A program made the translations under genes and the position numbers. A stretch of 46,481 nucleotides of DNA from Collinsella aerofaciens (GTDB lineage Bacteria; Actinomycetota; Coriobacteriia; Coriobacteriales; Coriobacteriaceae): the NCBI RefSeq assembly GCF_028206995.1, contig NZ_JAQLFL010000002.1, forward strand, positions 237,024 to 283,504, read 5' to 3'. Below are positions 15,577 to 23,887 of the stretch, in pieces (position 1 is the first letter of the stretch; every line of letters begins with the position of its first letter). The notes below the pieces were generated by a model. It saw nothing but the letters and a program-made list of their open reading frames with translations. It did no database searches and had not been told where the DNA came from.

Positions 15577-16590
15577 CTATCCCCTAAATTCAAAGGTGCT
15601 CAGGCCAAACGTCAGCAGATCGCCGTTGCGCAGCGGGCAGCGCGTAATGCGGCGGTTGTTGACGAGCGTGCCGTTGGTGGAATTGAGGTCCTCGATCGAC
15701 CAATCCGAGCCCGTAAAGGTGAGCTGGGCGTGGCGGCGCGACACGTTGGGGTCGCGCAGGGCAATGTCGGAAACTGAGCGCTCGCGACCGATGGTCACCT
15801 GTGCGGAGGTGATACTATGGCTCTCGCCGCTCACGACGTCGACGAGCTGGGCGAGCGGGCGCTGCGGGGCGCGAGTGCTCGCCATGTTGGAGGCGATGCC
15901 GGCTGCGGCGCCTAGGCCCACGGCGGCACCGGTCGCGGCGGCTCCGCCCATGCCGGCAAGCGCGTCGCGCGAGACGGTCTGCGGCACCGGGATGGGTGCG
16001 GCGGCGGGGTCGGGGACGCTAGGCGCGAAGGGGTCTGCCACGGCAAGCGGGTCGGGAGCGGCGGCGCGAGGCGTCGGCTGCTGCTGGGGCATGGCGGCGG
16101 GGCGCTGCTGCTGCGGGGCAGCAAACTGCTGCTGGCCGGCGCGCGGGGCGCTGGCGGCACGGCTTGCCGCGGAGTTGTTCTGGCCCAGGCCGTTCTGATA
16201 GGCGCGCTCTTCTTCGTACAGGCGGCCGAGCGTGGGGGCATCGACGTTCTCGGCAAAGACCGAGAACTTGCCGGCGCGCAGCTGCGGATCGATCATAAAG
16301 CGCACGAGGGGCTCGCCGACAAAGACATAGCGGCGCTTTTCGGCCTGCGCCTTCACGAACTCGCGGACCTCGCGCGAAAGCTCGGGGTAGAACGGGGCGA
16401 GCATGGGATCGTCGTCGGCGGCGATAAGGATGGTATAGAGTGCCGGCGCCGTGTTGACGCCGTTAATCACCAGAGTCTGATCCTCCATGTCGCGAGCGGC
16501 CTGCTTAGCAAGCTTCTTAAAGGAGAACGGGGCACGGGTGGCACCGAAGATGCCGGCCACGTGGTCCTCGAAGATGTTCAGGAAGTTCAC
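15577..16590 (-). CDS. fhaA: FhaA: DUF3662 plus FHA domain
   Basis: The 337-residue protein begins with the FhaA N-terminal domain (DUF3662, about 1-118; FEDHVAGIFGATRAPF, LYTILIAADDDPM). It then has a Gln/Ala/Pro-rich linker (about 120-245) and ends with an FHA domain (GRERSVSDIALRD, VSRRHAQLTF, DLNSTNGTLVNNR). FhaA binds phosphothreonine on PknB substrates such as the pseudokinase domain of MviN in mycobacteria. The start is GTG at 16590, which overlaps the TGA of the upstream kinase gene (GTGA), indicating coupled translation. No membrane helix is seen, so it acts in the cytosol or at the membrane through partners. Confidence 0.92.
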   Translation of the reverse strand: MNFLNIFEDHVAGIFGATRAPFSFKKLAKQAARDMEDQTLVINGVNTAPALYTILIAADDDPMLAPFYPELSREVREFVKAQAEKRRYVFVGEPLVRFMIDPQLRAGKFSVFAENVDAPTLGRLYEEERAYQNGLGQNNSAASRAASAPRAGQQQFAAPQQQRPAAMPQQQPTPRAAAPDPLAVADPFAPSVPDPAAAPIPVPQTVSRDALAGMGGAAATGAAVGLGAAAGIASNMASTRAPQRPLAQLVDVVSGESHSITSAQVTIGRERSVSDIALRDPNVSRRHAQLTFTGSDWSIEDLNSTNGTLVNNRRITRCPLRNGDLLTFGLSTFEFRG

Positions 16591-18440
16591 GAAAGATCAC
16601 TCTCCGTATAGGTTCTTTGGTATCCGAGCAAATATAGGCATATCCCAACGATTATAGAGGATAGGATTCCCGCAACCGCCGCCTTGGCGATGACCGCGGC
16701 TGCAAGGCTGGCAATTTCCATATGGTGTGCAAGACAGGACGCCGCTGCGCAGCCGATGCCGGTGACAGCGATGGCGGCGATTGCGGCAAGGTTTGAGCCC
16801 TGATTGGCACGCTTGGCATGGACATTGAGCAGCGCAGATGACGCCGCGGCAGTTGCCGCGACCAGCACAAAGGCAGCCCAAAGGAGCGGGTCTCCCAGCG
16901 CTGCGGCAACGTTACCGAGCCCCAGCACGCCTCCGGCTGAAAGCGCGACCGTGGCCAGACGGGCAAAAAGCGCGCCCATGCCCGTTGCCGCGGCGGCGCT
17001 TGCCGGGCCGAGCCAAAATGACGCGACGCCGGCGGCGACCCCAGCTGCCAGGAAGGTATTGCCGGTCAGACAGCCAAGCGCGAGTGCACAGGTGAGCGTG
17101 GCGCTCGCGGCAGTCTCGGTGCGACCCCAGGCGATCCACCAACCGGACATGGCGGCGGCAAAGATCACCGCGACGGGCAGCATCGACAGGATGCCCTGTG
17201 CCTGCATGGTGGCGTTGGCCATGAGCACCAAAAAGCCCACAGCCGAGATGGCCGAGCCAATCTGGGGGGCCAGGCCAGCCGCCGCTCCGATCGCGATAGC
17301 CGCAATGACCAGGCCGGGAAGCGCCGCGACCCCGGCCGTTTGCATCAGCAAAAAGCTAAAGGTGCCGCACGTTAGCGCCGAGATAGTGCGCATGGTGTAG
17401 TCGCGCGCATGGCTCCAGCGCGTGCCCGCCCAGCCGAGTGCGGGGTCGACCTCGATGGCGTCGTCCTCGTAGTGCGACGGCTCGATATCGTCGAGCTCCT
17501 GCTCGTCATCCGAAAGCTCGCCAACCATTTGCTCCAGGCTGCGACGGCCTTCGCGCACGCTGCCCAGACCGGCAAGGAGCTGGTCGCAAAATGCCTCGAT
17601 GCTGTTGGGGCGGTCCTGCGGCATGGGGGAGAGCGCGCTCATGAGCGCGCTCTCGGCTCCCGGGGGAAAGTGTGGTATCAGCTCGCTGGGATAGGTGGCG
17701 CCGCCGATGATGCGGTCGAGCGAGTCGGCGGGCGTGGCCGCCATAAAGGGGGCGCTGCCACACAGGCCCTCGTAGATCACACAGGCAAGGGCAAAGACAT
17801 CAGCGCGTTCGTCGACCGTGCCGGTCTCGATATCGAGCTGCTCGGGCGGCATGTAGCCGATGGTGCCGCCGCGCGAACCGCCAAAGCCACCGGCAGACGA
17901 CAGTCGCGCCATGCCAAAGTCGGTGAGCTTTACATTGCCCGAGTGGTCGATGAGCACGTTGGCGGGCTTAATGTCCAGGTGGAGTACGCCATTACTATGG
18001 GCGAAGGTGAGCGCCTGGCCCAGGGCATCGGCAATAGCTGCGGCCTCGTCAAAGGTAAGTGAGTGGCCGTCCACGCGGTGCAAAAACTCGGCCAGCGACA
18101 TGCCATCGACATACTCCATGACTAGGTAGGCATAGGCTGTGTCGTGCGTAAAGTCGATGACCTGCACGATATTGGGATGTTGAAGCATGGCGGCGGTGTG
18201 CGCCTCGCGCAGGACATCCATGATGTCGCTGGCGGGCATGCCAGCACCGTTGATAAGGGGGATACGCTTAATGGCGACGCGGCGGCGCAGGTGCGTGTCG
18301 CGGCAGATCTCGATGGAGCCAAAACCGCCGGTCGCAAGTGTCTCGAGCGGCTGGTACCGCTTGAGCAGCTCGCGAGAGCTGGTGCCCTCCAAAGGAACGT
18401 CCGGCGAGAACCGGGCGGTATGTTGCGAGAAAAGCGGCAT
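16587..18440 (-). CDS. Ser/Thr protein kinase with C-terminal multi-helix membrane domain
   Basis: The 617-residue product has an N-terminal kinase domain (about 30-290) and about 8-10 Ala/Gly-rich helices from about 350 on. Kinase motifs are ATGGFGSIEI, Lys58 in VAIKRI, HLDIKPANV (154-162), DFG (174-176) and GTIGYMPPEQ. The catalytic-loop Arg of HRD is Leu here (HLD), so it would be a non-RD-type kinase whose activation need not depend on loop phosphorylation. It has no PASTA repeats and takes the first place in the operon, where PknA would lie in mycobacteria. ATG 18440 with GAGG eight bases upstream is preferred to TTG 18446. The role of the helix bundle is unknown; it may sense the membrane or just anchor. 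Confidence 0.88.
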   Translation of the reverse strand: MPLFSQHTARFSPDVPLEGTSSRELLKRYQPLETLATGGFGSIEICRDTHLRRRVAIKRIPLINGAGMPASDIMDVLREAHTAAMLQHPNIVQVIDFTHDTAYAYLVMEYVDGMSLAEFLHRVDGHSLTFDEAAAIADALGQALTFAHSNGVLHLDIKPANVLIDHSGNVKLTDFGMARLSSAGGFGGSRGGTIGYMPPEQLDIETGTVDERADVFALACVIYEGLCGSAPFMAATPADSLDRIIGGATYPSELIPHFPPGAESALMSALSPMPQDRPNSIEAFCDQLLAGLGSVREGRRSLEQMVGELSDDEQELDDIEPSHYEDDAIEVDPALGWAGTRWSHARDYTMRTISALTCGTFSFLLMQTAGVAALPGLVIAAIAIGAAAGLAPQIGSAISAVGFLVLMANATMQAQGILSMLPVAVIFAAAMSGWWIAWGRTETAASATLTCALALGCLTGNTFLAAGVAAGVASFWLGPASAAAATGMGALFARLATVALSAGGVLGLGNVAAALGDPLLWAAFVLVAATAAASSALLNVHAKRANQGSNLAAIAAIAVTGIGCAAASCLAHHMEIASLAAAVIAKAAVAGILSSIIVGICLYLLGYQRTYTESDLS

Positions 18441-18520
18441 GGCCAACCCTCGTGCGTTTAAAGTTCGTTTGCGAGCGGCGGGCGCGGAGCCGAGCCGTTC
18501 GCGGTGGCATAGATGCTGCT

Positions 18521-18551
18521 AGTGTAGCACGCGCAGGTGGGCGACATTCAA
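18521..18551 (-). promoter_or_regulatory. Putative promoter of the kinase/FHA/RodA-PBP operon
   Basis: On the minus strand TTGAAT (18551-18546) and TACACT (18526-18521) are separated by 19 bp, and the kinase start is 80 bases downstream. The long spacer makes this a weak call; an alternative is an extended -10 only. Confidence 0.35.
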
Positions 18552-18588
18552 TTTAAGCTCCGTCTGGGGTCTGGACCTTGCGTCCGGC

Positions 18589-19305
18589 CTAGCGCTTTTT
18601 CTTGTTCTTCTTCTGCTTGCGCTGCTTGCCCTTGGTCTCCTGGGGCTTGTCGCCCTGCTTGGCCTCGACGGCGGCCTTTTCTGCCTTCATCTTCTTGCGT
18701 TTGGTCTCGATGCGGAGTTTTTTGTTGATGCGGGCCTTGAGGAAGGGACCGAACTGCTCGGCATCGCCGCGGACAAAGGTGTCCTTAGGGATCGTCACGC
18801 CCTGGTCGGCGAACATGGCCACAAAGATGCGCTCGCCGTCGAGCACGTGGTCGAGCTTTTCAAACGGGAAGAACTGTGACTTGCCGCTCTTGCCCCAAAC
18901 CATCAGGCCGTCCTCGTTGGCGGCGACGCGGCGATAGCGGCCACCCATGGACTCGTCGGCCTCAACGGCGTCGATAAAGTCGCGGGCGAGGGTGTGGTGC
19001 AGGTTTTTGCTCCACCAGGCCAAAAAGGCGCCGAACACGATCAGGACGACGCCAAACTTGATCCAGTTGCCGCCGGCCACCAGCATGCCGATGCCGATGA
19101 GCGCGGCAATTGCCGCGGCGACATACAGCGAGCCGCGACGCCTGGGCGAGGCGACCAGGCGGGCGAAGTCGGTGACCAGGTCGTTTTCGTACTGGTACTC
19201 GTTGAGGTACAGGATGCCGTCGTCGGCTGCGGCCTGCTCCTCGAGCGCGACCTCGACCTGGTCGGCTGCTTCGGAGGGGACGAGGTTGCTCTCTGCGTCT
19301 GCCAT
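18589..19305 (-). CDS. Membrane protein with YcxB-like C-terminal domain
   Basis: The 238-residue product has an acidic N-terminus (to about 55), two adjacent helices (about 65-85 and 87-105: SLYVAAAIAALIGIGMLVAG, FGVVLIVFGAFLAWW), and a soluble domain with GLMVWGKSGKSQFFPFEKLD and FVAMFADQGVTIPKDTF. That last arrangement resembles the YcxB-like domain (a PH-like fold in small membrane proteins of unknown function). The C-terminal 50 residues are almost all Lys, Gln and Arg, which suggests contact with nucleic acid or acidic lipid. ATG 19305 has AGGAG ten bases upstream; the open frame extends further up without homology. It is divergent from dnaX. Confidence 0.7.
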   Translation of the reverse strand: MADAESNLVPSEAADQVEVALEEQAAADDGILYLNEYQYENDLVTDFARLVASPRRRGSLYVAAAIAALIGIGMLVAGGNWIKFGVVLIVFGAFLAWWSKNLHHTLARDFIDAVEADESMGGRYRRVAANEDGLMVWGKSGKSQFFPFEKLDHVLDGERIFVAMFADQGVTIPKDTFVRGDAEQFGPFLKARINKKLRIETKRKKMKAEKAAVEAKQGDKPQETKGKQRKQKKNKKKR

Positions 19306-19341
19306 GCTCTTTGGACTCCTATCGCGGCGGGCTCGCCGTAC

Positions 19342-19350
19342 GGGTATTAT
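19342..19350 (+). promoter_or_regulatory. Extended -10 element, probable dnaX promoter
   Basis: GGGTATTAT ends 70 bases before the dnaX start. TATTAT matches the -10 consensus at five of six positions. No good -35 is seen, as at the other GGGTAnnAT elements of this window. Confidence 0.45.
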
Positions 19351-19420
19351 GGAATGCAGTATGCCGTGCGACCGCATGGCCGCCGCGGCAACAAGACTCA
19401 GTATACCCGGGGGAGCACCC

Positions 19421-21877
19421 ATGGAATCGTTGTACCGAAAGTATCGCCCGCTCACCTTCGACTCCGTGGTGGGCCAGCAGCATATCGTCTCGACGCTCGA
19501 GCACGCCATCACCGAGGGGCGCCTGTCCCACGCCTACCTGTTCTGCGGACCGCGCGGCACGGGCAAGACCACCATGGCGCGCATTCTGGCCAAGGCGCTG
19601 CTGTGTCGCAATGCCGAGGCGGCGCGCGCCGAGGGTGCAAGCGGCTGCATGCCCGACGGTACTTGCGAGGAGTGCGAGCTCATTGCCGAGGGTAACCACC
19701 CCGATGTCTACGAGCTCGATGCCGCCTCCCGCACGGGCGTGGACAATGTGCGCGAGGAAATCATCAACTCCGTCAACTTTGCCCCGGTGCGCGGCAAGTA
19801 CAAGATTTATATCATCGACGAGGTCCACATGCTCACAACGGCGGCGTTTAACGCGCTGCTCAAGACGCTCGAGGAGCCGCCGGCACACGTGATCTTTGTG
19901 TTGTGCACCACCGACCCGCAAAAGATTCTGGAGACCATTCTCTCACGCTGCCAGCGCTTCGATTTCCACCGCATCGGCAACGAGGATATCGAGCATCGCC
20001 TGTCTTACGTGTGCGAGCAGGAGGGCTTCGATTACGACGACGAGGCACTCGCCATTGTGGCGCGCCATGCCAAGGGCGGTATGCGCGACGCGCTTTCCAC
20101 GCTGGAGCAGCTGAGCGTCTTTGGCAACGGTTCTGTGCATGCGGACGACGCCCGCTCGCTTTTGGGCGAGGTTTCGGACCAGATCCTGGGCGAGTTTTCC
20201 CGCGCCATTGCCGATCGCGATGTTGCCGAGCTCTATGGACTGATCCGTGCGCAGGTCGAGGAGGGCAATGACCTGCTGGAGCTGACGCGCGACCTGGTGG
20301 CGCATGTGCGCGACGTGTACGTTGCCTGCGTTGCCGGTGCCCGTGCCGAGCTGTTTGAGGGCGGCTCCGAGCAGGCCGAGGCGCTTGCTGCCGAGGCCGC
20401 TGCCTTTGGCGAGCATCCTGCCGACCGCCTGGCCCGCGTGCTGACGGTGCTCGACGATGCCGCACTGGAGATGAGGGGCGCGAGCGACGTGCGCCTGGTG
20501 CTCGAGATTGCCTGCACGCGTCTGGCGCGTCCCGAGGCCGATTTAACGATTGAGGCATTGGCCGAGCGCGTGGCACGCCTGGAGGCCATGATTGCCAACG
20601 GCGCCGTGCCGGCGAGCGTGGCTGCTGCTCAGGCCGCCGCGCCTGCAGCATCCGTACCCGCTGCTGCCCAACAGCCGACGCTCATTTCGGGCGCTCGTGC
20701 TGCCGCTCCGGCGGCATCCGCTGCCCCCGCTGCTACGTCCGCGCGCCAGGGCGGTATGCCTTGGGACCGCGGCGCTGCTGTTCCGGCTGCCCAGCCTGCG
20801 CCCCGTTCTGCGTCCGTGTCAGCTTCCAAGCCTGTAGCGCCTGCACCTCAGCCCGTTGCGGCCCCCGCGCCTGCCACCGCTCCGGCACCTAAGCCCCAGT
20901 CCAACAATGCCGCCCAAGTTGCCGCCGCCGGTGCTGCCGAGACGCCCGCGGTCGAGGATGCCGGAGAGCTGCAGCGCAAATGGGCCGAGGTTGTCGAGCG
21001 TGTCAAGGCGCGTCAGGCTTCCTACGCAGGGCTTTTGCTCAACGCCCGCGCCACGGCCGACGACGGCTCCAAGCTCACGGTCTCGTTCCCCGCGGGTTCG
21101 ACTTTTGCCATTAAGATGCTCGGTCGCGCCGATACGCAGTCGGTGGTCCTGCCGACGGTCTGCGCGGTTTTCGGTCGTCGCACCGTCGACTATGTCCTGG
21201 ATGGGGGTGGCACGCCGGCTCCTCAACATGAGGAGCATTCTCCATCTGCACGGGCTGCGGCATCTGCGGACCCGCAACCCGTGTTCTCGGCGGCCCCTGC
21301 ATCCTCGAGCGCCAGCGCGCCGCAGCAGCAAGCGGCACCGGTAGCGGCATCGACCCCGTCGGCGCCTAAGCCCGCGGCGCCCAAACCGGCTGCTCCGACA
21401 CCCGTGTCCAAGCCCGCCTCGCCCGCGCCCAAGTCGTCTGACCTGGGCAAAGCCCCCTGGCTACGCTCTGATAACCCCGCCGGCGCTCCTGCCACGGGCA
21501 AGCTCCCGACCGAGCCCGCGCCCCGAGCGCCCGAGCGCGCGTCCGCTCCCAAGGCTCAGCCTGCCGCGCCGTGGGAATCCGAGCAGGTGCCCTACGACGA
21601 CGCCATGGTCGGCGGCTTTGCCGGCGATGCGAGCGGGGACGATCTGCCCCCGTTCGACGTGCCGGGTGCGGCGTCCGCGACCAAGGCCGCTGCTGTGGCA
21701 CCCGCAGCCTCTGCAAACGACGACGTCCCCGCCGCTCCCTGGGAATCCAATCCCGGTGCTGGCAGCCCCTTCGGCCATCAGGGCGCAGCCCCGAGCATCC
21801 CGCAGACCGAGGACGAGGCCAAGGCCCTCATCCGCAGCGTCTTTGGCCAGGCCACCATCTTCAAGCCGGTGGAGTAG
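19421..21877 (+). CDS. dnaX: DNA polymerase III subunit gamma/tau
   Basis: The 818-residue protein opens with MESLYRKYRPLTFDSVVGQ, the universal DnaX start. The AAA+ domain shows Walker A GPRGTGKTT (about 45-53), a four-cysteine zinc site between about 64 and 88 (CRN...CMPDGTCEEC), Walker B IIDEVHML and sensor 1 SRCQRF. The collar domain extends to about 390. From about 395 the chain is dominated by Ala/Pro linkers with one folded island (about 505-605: ELQRKWAEVVERVKARQ), and ends GHQGAAPSIPQ...KALIRSVFGQATIF. It is the clamp-loader ATPase that ties the replisome together. GGGGGAG lies 6 bases before the ATG. No obvious slippery A/T run for making a short gamma form was noticed. Confidence 0.96.
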   Translation: MESLYRKYRPLTFDSVVGQQHIVSTLEHAITEGRLSHAYLFCGPRGTGKTTMARILAKALLCRNAEAARAEGASGCMPDGTCEECELIAEGNHPDVYELDAASRTGVDNVREEIINSVNFAPVRGKYKIYIIDEVHMLTTAAFNALLKTLEEPPAHVIFVLCTTDPQKILETILSRCQRFDFHRIGNEDIEHRLSYVCEQEGFDYDDEALAIVARHAKGGMRDALSTLEQLSVFGNGSVHADDARSLLGEVSDQILGEFSRAIADRDVAELYGLIRAQVEEGNDLLELTRDLVAHVRDVYVACVAGARAELFEGGSEQAEALAAEAAAFGEHPADRLARVLTVLDDAALEMRGASDVRLVLEIACTRLARPEADLTIEALAERVARLEAMIANGAVPASVAAAQAAAPAASVPAAAQQPTLISGARAAAPAASAAPAATSARQGGMPWDRGAAVPAAQPAPRSASVSASKPVAPAPQPVAAPAPATAPAPKPQSNNAAQVAAAGAAETPAVEDAGELQRKWAEVVERVKARQASYAGLLLNARATADDGSKLTVSFPAGSTFAIKMLGRADTQSVVLPTVCAVFGRRTVDYVLDGGGTPAPQHEEHSPSARAAASADPQPVFSAAPASSSASAPQQQAAPVAASTPSAPKPAAPKPAAPTPVSKPASPAPKSSDLGKAPWLRSDNPAGAPATGKLPTEPAPRAPERASAPKAQPAAPWESEQVPYDDAMVGGFAGDASGDDLPPFDVPGAASATKAAAVAPAASANDDVPAAPWESNPGAGSPFGHQGAAPSIPQTEDEAKALIRSVFGQATIFKPVE

Positions 21878-21898
21878 CTGCGCAGGCGGGTATACTGC

Positions 21899-22372
21899 TC
21901 AAGAAGAGGACCCCTTGTCCGGGCGCATCTGTATTTCGGACATGTGTAGTGTGGTGCCGCGTATGTCGCATTTGAGCAGACAGGTGCGTGACGGTCGGCC
22001 TAGGATGCTGAGGTCGATACGATACGTCGCATGGCTGTCCGTGTACTCGACTTGCTCGGCGTTAATGGTTGCTCCGATTGCCAAATAAACGCCTAGCTCG
22101 GCATCGACAATCTTGAAGTCCTTTATCTTGACCTTGAACTCTTGATAGAGGGACGGGCTGTTGTAGTAGACGGTTCGGGTTCCGTCGGTGCACTCATCGG
22201 TCGTCTCCCATTTGACGACGGGCTGGTCCGAGCTGGCTATCAGCAGTTCTGCTCCAAAAGCTATGGCATGGGTGATGACAACCAGCAATGCCCAGCCGAC
22301 AAAGAGATAGAGAACCACATATGCAACGGGGTGTTTTGAGCGGATGTTTTGGAGCGCGTTGGGGGCATTCAT
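21899..22372 (-). CDS. Small membrane protein of unknown function
   Basis: The 157-residue protein has one N-terminal helix (about 16-42: VAYVVLYLFVGWALLVVITH) and a ~115-residue outer domain with two cysteines (DECTDGTRTVYY and CLLKCDIRG). I do not recognise the family. GGAGG stands 6 bases before the ATG and a perfect TATAAT element is 35 bases upstream, so it is expressed independently. It is convergent with dnaX. Its codon use is less GC-biased than the neighbours and the region around it is AT-richer, which may mean later acquisition. Confidence 0.7.
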   Translation of the reverse strand: MNAPNALQNIRSKHPVAYVVLYLFVGWALLVVITHAIAFGAELLIASSDQPVVKWETTDECTDGTRTVYYNSPSLYQEFKVKIKDFKIVDAELGVYLAIGATINAEQVEYTDSHATYRIDLSILGRPSRTCLLKCDIRGTTLHMSEIQMRPDKGSSS

Positions 22373-22406
22373 GGGGCACCTCCAAATTACTATCTATGGC
22401 AATCAA

Positions 22407-22415
22407 ATTATACCC
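22407..22415 (-). promoter_or_regulatory. Extended -10 element of the small membrane protein gene
   Basis: On the minus strand the sequence is GGGTATAAT, with a perfect TATAAT hexamer, 34 bases before the ATG at 22372. Confidence 0.55.
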
Positions 22416-22514
22416 TGCCGCCATGTGCGCTGCCTCGAGCAGCGGTTCGGCATTTAGCTATTTAGTGGCGCACATGAAATGCCGGATTCGGCTCTACTAG
22501 ATTGAGTGTGCGAT

Positions 22515-22549
22515 ATTATGCAACCTTGCATAATTCGACCTTGCATAAT
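22515..22549. repeat. Three half-sites of ATTATGCAA (dyad plus direct repeat)
   Basis: ATTATGCAA-CC-TTGCATAAT (22515-22534) is a perfect 9-bp dyad with a 2-base spacer. A third half-site TTGCATAAT follows at 22541-22549, 15 bp after the second. It lies in the AT-rich gap (22373-22711) upstream of ybaB-recR, about 80 bp before the ybaB -10 element. It looks like a regulator binding site; the protein is unknown. Confidence 0.5.
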
Positions 22550-22627
22550 CTTTGAGTGCGGTTTGTATTGGAGGACATGTATATCGACTGAGGTAACACG
22601 TCCGCCCCGCTCTCTCGCCGCGCGCCG

Positions 22628-22636
22628 TGGTACGAT
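22628..22636 (+). promoter_or_regulatory. Putative -10 element of ybaB-recR
   Basis: GTGGTACGAT (22627-22636) resembles the GGGTAnnAT elements seen elsewhere and ends 75 bases before the ybaB start. No clear -35 box. Confidence 0.35.
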
Positions 22637-22711
22637 TTTTGAGTTTGAAAGTCCCGCCGTGCTCCGGCTGCCCTTGCAGCTCGGCGTGCGGCCGCACGTA
22701 AAGGAGCCATC

Positions 22712-23032
22712 ATGGCCGGTATGAACATGCAGCAGATGATGAAGCAGGCTCGCAAGATGCAGGAGCAGCTTGCCGCCGCGCAGGAGAACCTCAAGTCCCA
22801 GACCGTCGACGCCTCTGCCGGCGGCGGCATGGTCAAGGTGACCGTTAACGGCGAGATGGAGCTCGTCAACCTCACCATCGATCCCGATGCGCTCGATCCC
22901 GAGGACGTCGATATGCTGCAGGATATGATCATGGCTGCCGTCAACGAGGCCGTCCGCGGCGTCAACGAGCTCGCCAACAAGCAGATGGGCGCCATCACCG
23001 GCGGCCTCAACATCCCGGGCATGCCGTTCTAA
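22712..23032 (+). CDS. YbaB/EbfC-family nucleoid-associated protein
   Basis: The 106-residue protein has the family pattern: an N-terminal Met/Lys/Gln-rich helix ([19 protein letters not shown]), a central sheet with [17 protein letters not shown], and a C-terminal helix ([20 protein letters not shown]) followed by a Gly-rich end. YbaB forms dimers that bind and bend DNA. AAAGGAG stands 5 bases before the ATG. The dnaX-ybaB-recR order is widely conserved; here one opposite-strand gene has been inserted between dnaX and ybaB. recR starts 13 bases after the stop. Confidence 0.93.
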   Translation: MAGMNMQQMMKQARKMQEQLAAAQENLKSQTVDASAGGGMVKVTVNGEMELVNLTIDPDALDPEDVDMLQDMIMAAVNEAVRGVNELANKQMGAITGGLNIPGMPF

Positions 23033-23045
23033 GACACGCATATAT

Positions 23046-23642
23046 ATGAGTGCCAACCACAGTCTGCAAAAACTGCTCGATGAGCTGGGCCGTCTGCCGG
23101 GCATTGGTCCCAAGTCGGCCCAGCGCATCGCCTATTACCTGTTGGAGGCCGACGCCGAGGAGGCGCGCCGCCTGGCCGAGGCCATCTTGGAGGTTAAGCA
23201 GGAGGTCCACTTTTGCAGCCGCTGCTTTAACTACGCCACGGCCGACGAGTGCTCCATCTGCCAGGACCCGATGCGCGATACCACTCGCATTTGCGTGGTG
23301 GGCGAGCCGCGCGATGTCCAGGCGATCGAGCGCACGGGCAGCTACCACGGCCTCTACCACGTATTGGGCGGCGTGATCAGTCCCATGGACAAGATTGGCC
23401 CCGAGCAGCTGCACATTCGAGAGCTGCTGGCACGCTTGGGCCACGAGGACATCCACGAGGTCATCATCGCCACCAACCCCAATATTGAGGGCGAGACCAC
23501 GGCGAGCTATCTGGCCCGTACCATCAAGCCGTTGGGCGTCGAGGTGTCGCGTCTGGCAAGCGGCCTTCCCGTGGGCGGCGACTTGGAGTATGCCGACGAG
23601 CTTACGCTTGGCCGCGCCATCGAGGCCCGCCGCGCGATTTAG
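23046..23642 (+). CDS. recR: Recombination protein RecR
   Basis: The 198-residue protein shows the three RecR parts: a helix-hairpin-helix ([20 protein letters not shown], about 13-32), a C4 zinc finger (CSRC...CSIC, about 57-72), and a Toprim domain ([14 protein letters not shown], then [18 protein letters not shown]). The C-terminal end [24 protein letters not shown] is fully conserved in the family. RecR works with RecO and RecF to load RecA on gapped DNA. No strong ribosome site precedes it, so translation is probably coupled to ybaB. Confidence 0.96.
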   Translation: MSANHSLQKLLDELGRLPGIGPKSAQRIAYYLLEADAEEARRLAEAILEVKQEVHFCSRCFNYATADECSICQDPMRDTTRICVVGEPRDVQAIERTGSYHGLYHVLGGVISPMDKIGPEQLHIRELLARLGHEDIHEVIIATNPNIEGETTASYLARTIKPLGVEVSRLASGLPVGGDLEYADELTLGRAIEARRAI

Positions 23643-23679
23643 GTGGCGAGCCTGCTCCTGCCGTATGTTTTCCTCGCGA

Positions 23680-23709
23680 CGCACGGGGTAGTCATAATTT
23701 CCCCGTGCG
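23680..23709 (+). terminator. Hairpin after recR, possible terminator
   Basis: CGCACGGGG and CCCCGTGCG form a perfect 9-bp stem with a 12-base loop, 37 bases after the recR stop. No T run follows, so termination efficiency is doubtful. Confidence 0.4.
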
Positions 23710-23717
23710 ACTGTGAG

Positions 23718-23803
23718 TTTGTTGTGCAACAAAGATGCTTCGTATCCGCTTATCGCATGGATGCTTCCGCTCGCATCCTTAATTTGCTCATTCGTTGCGC
23801 AAC
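23718..23803. repeat. Pair of GTTGYGCAAC palindromes upstream of the second kinase module
   Basis: TTTGTTG-TG-CAACAAA (23718-23733) and GTTGCGCAAC (23794-23803) share the palindrome GTTGYGCAAC, with cores at 23721 and 23794, 73 bp apart. Both lie in the 245-base gap between recR and the gene at 23888. They look like paired operators; which protein binds is unknown. Confidence 0.45.
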
Positions 23804-23887
23804 CTTTTGGGTTCGCTGATACACTCAAATATGGATTCGAATGAATGCGCCGCTTCTGAGCGGCGTGTTTTTGTTGGAGGAGAACGC

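Noticed and set aside
18441..19420. Signal recognition particle RNA or tRNA near dnaX
   Set aside because: These often lie near dnaX, but the SRP GGAAG/GCAGCC core and tRNA TTCRA arms were not found here or elsewhere in the window.
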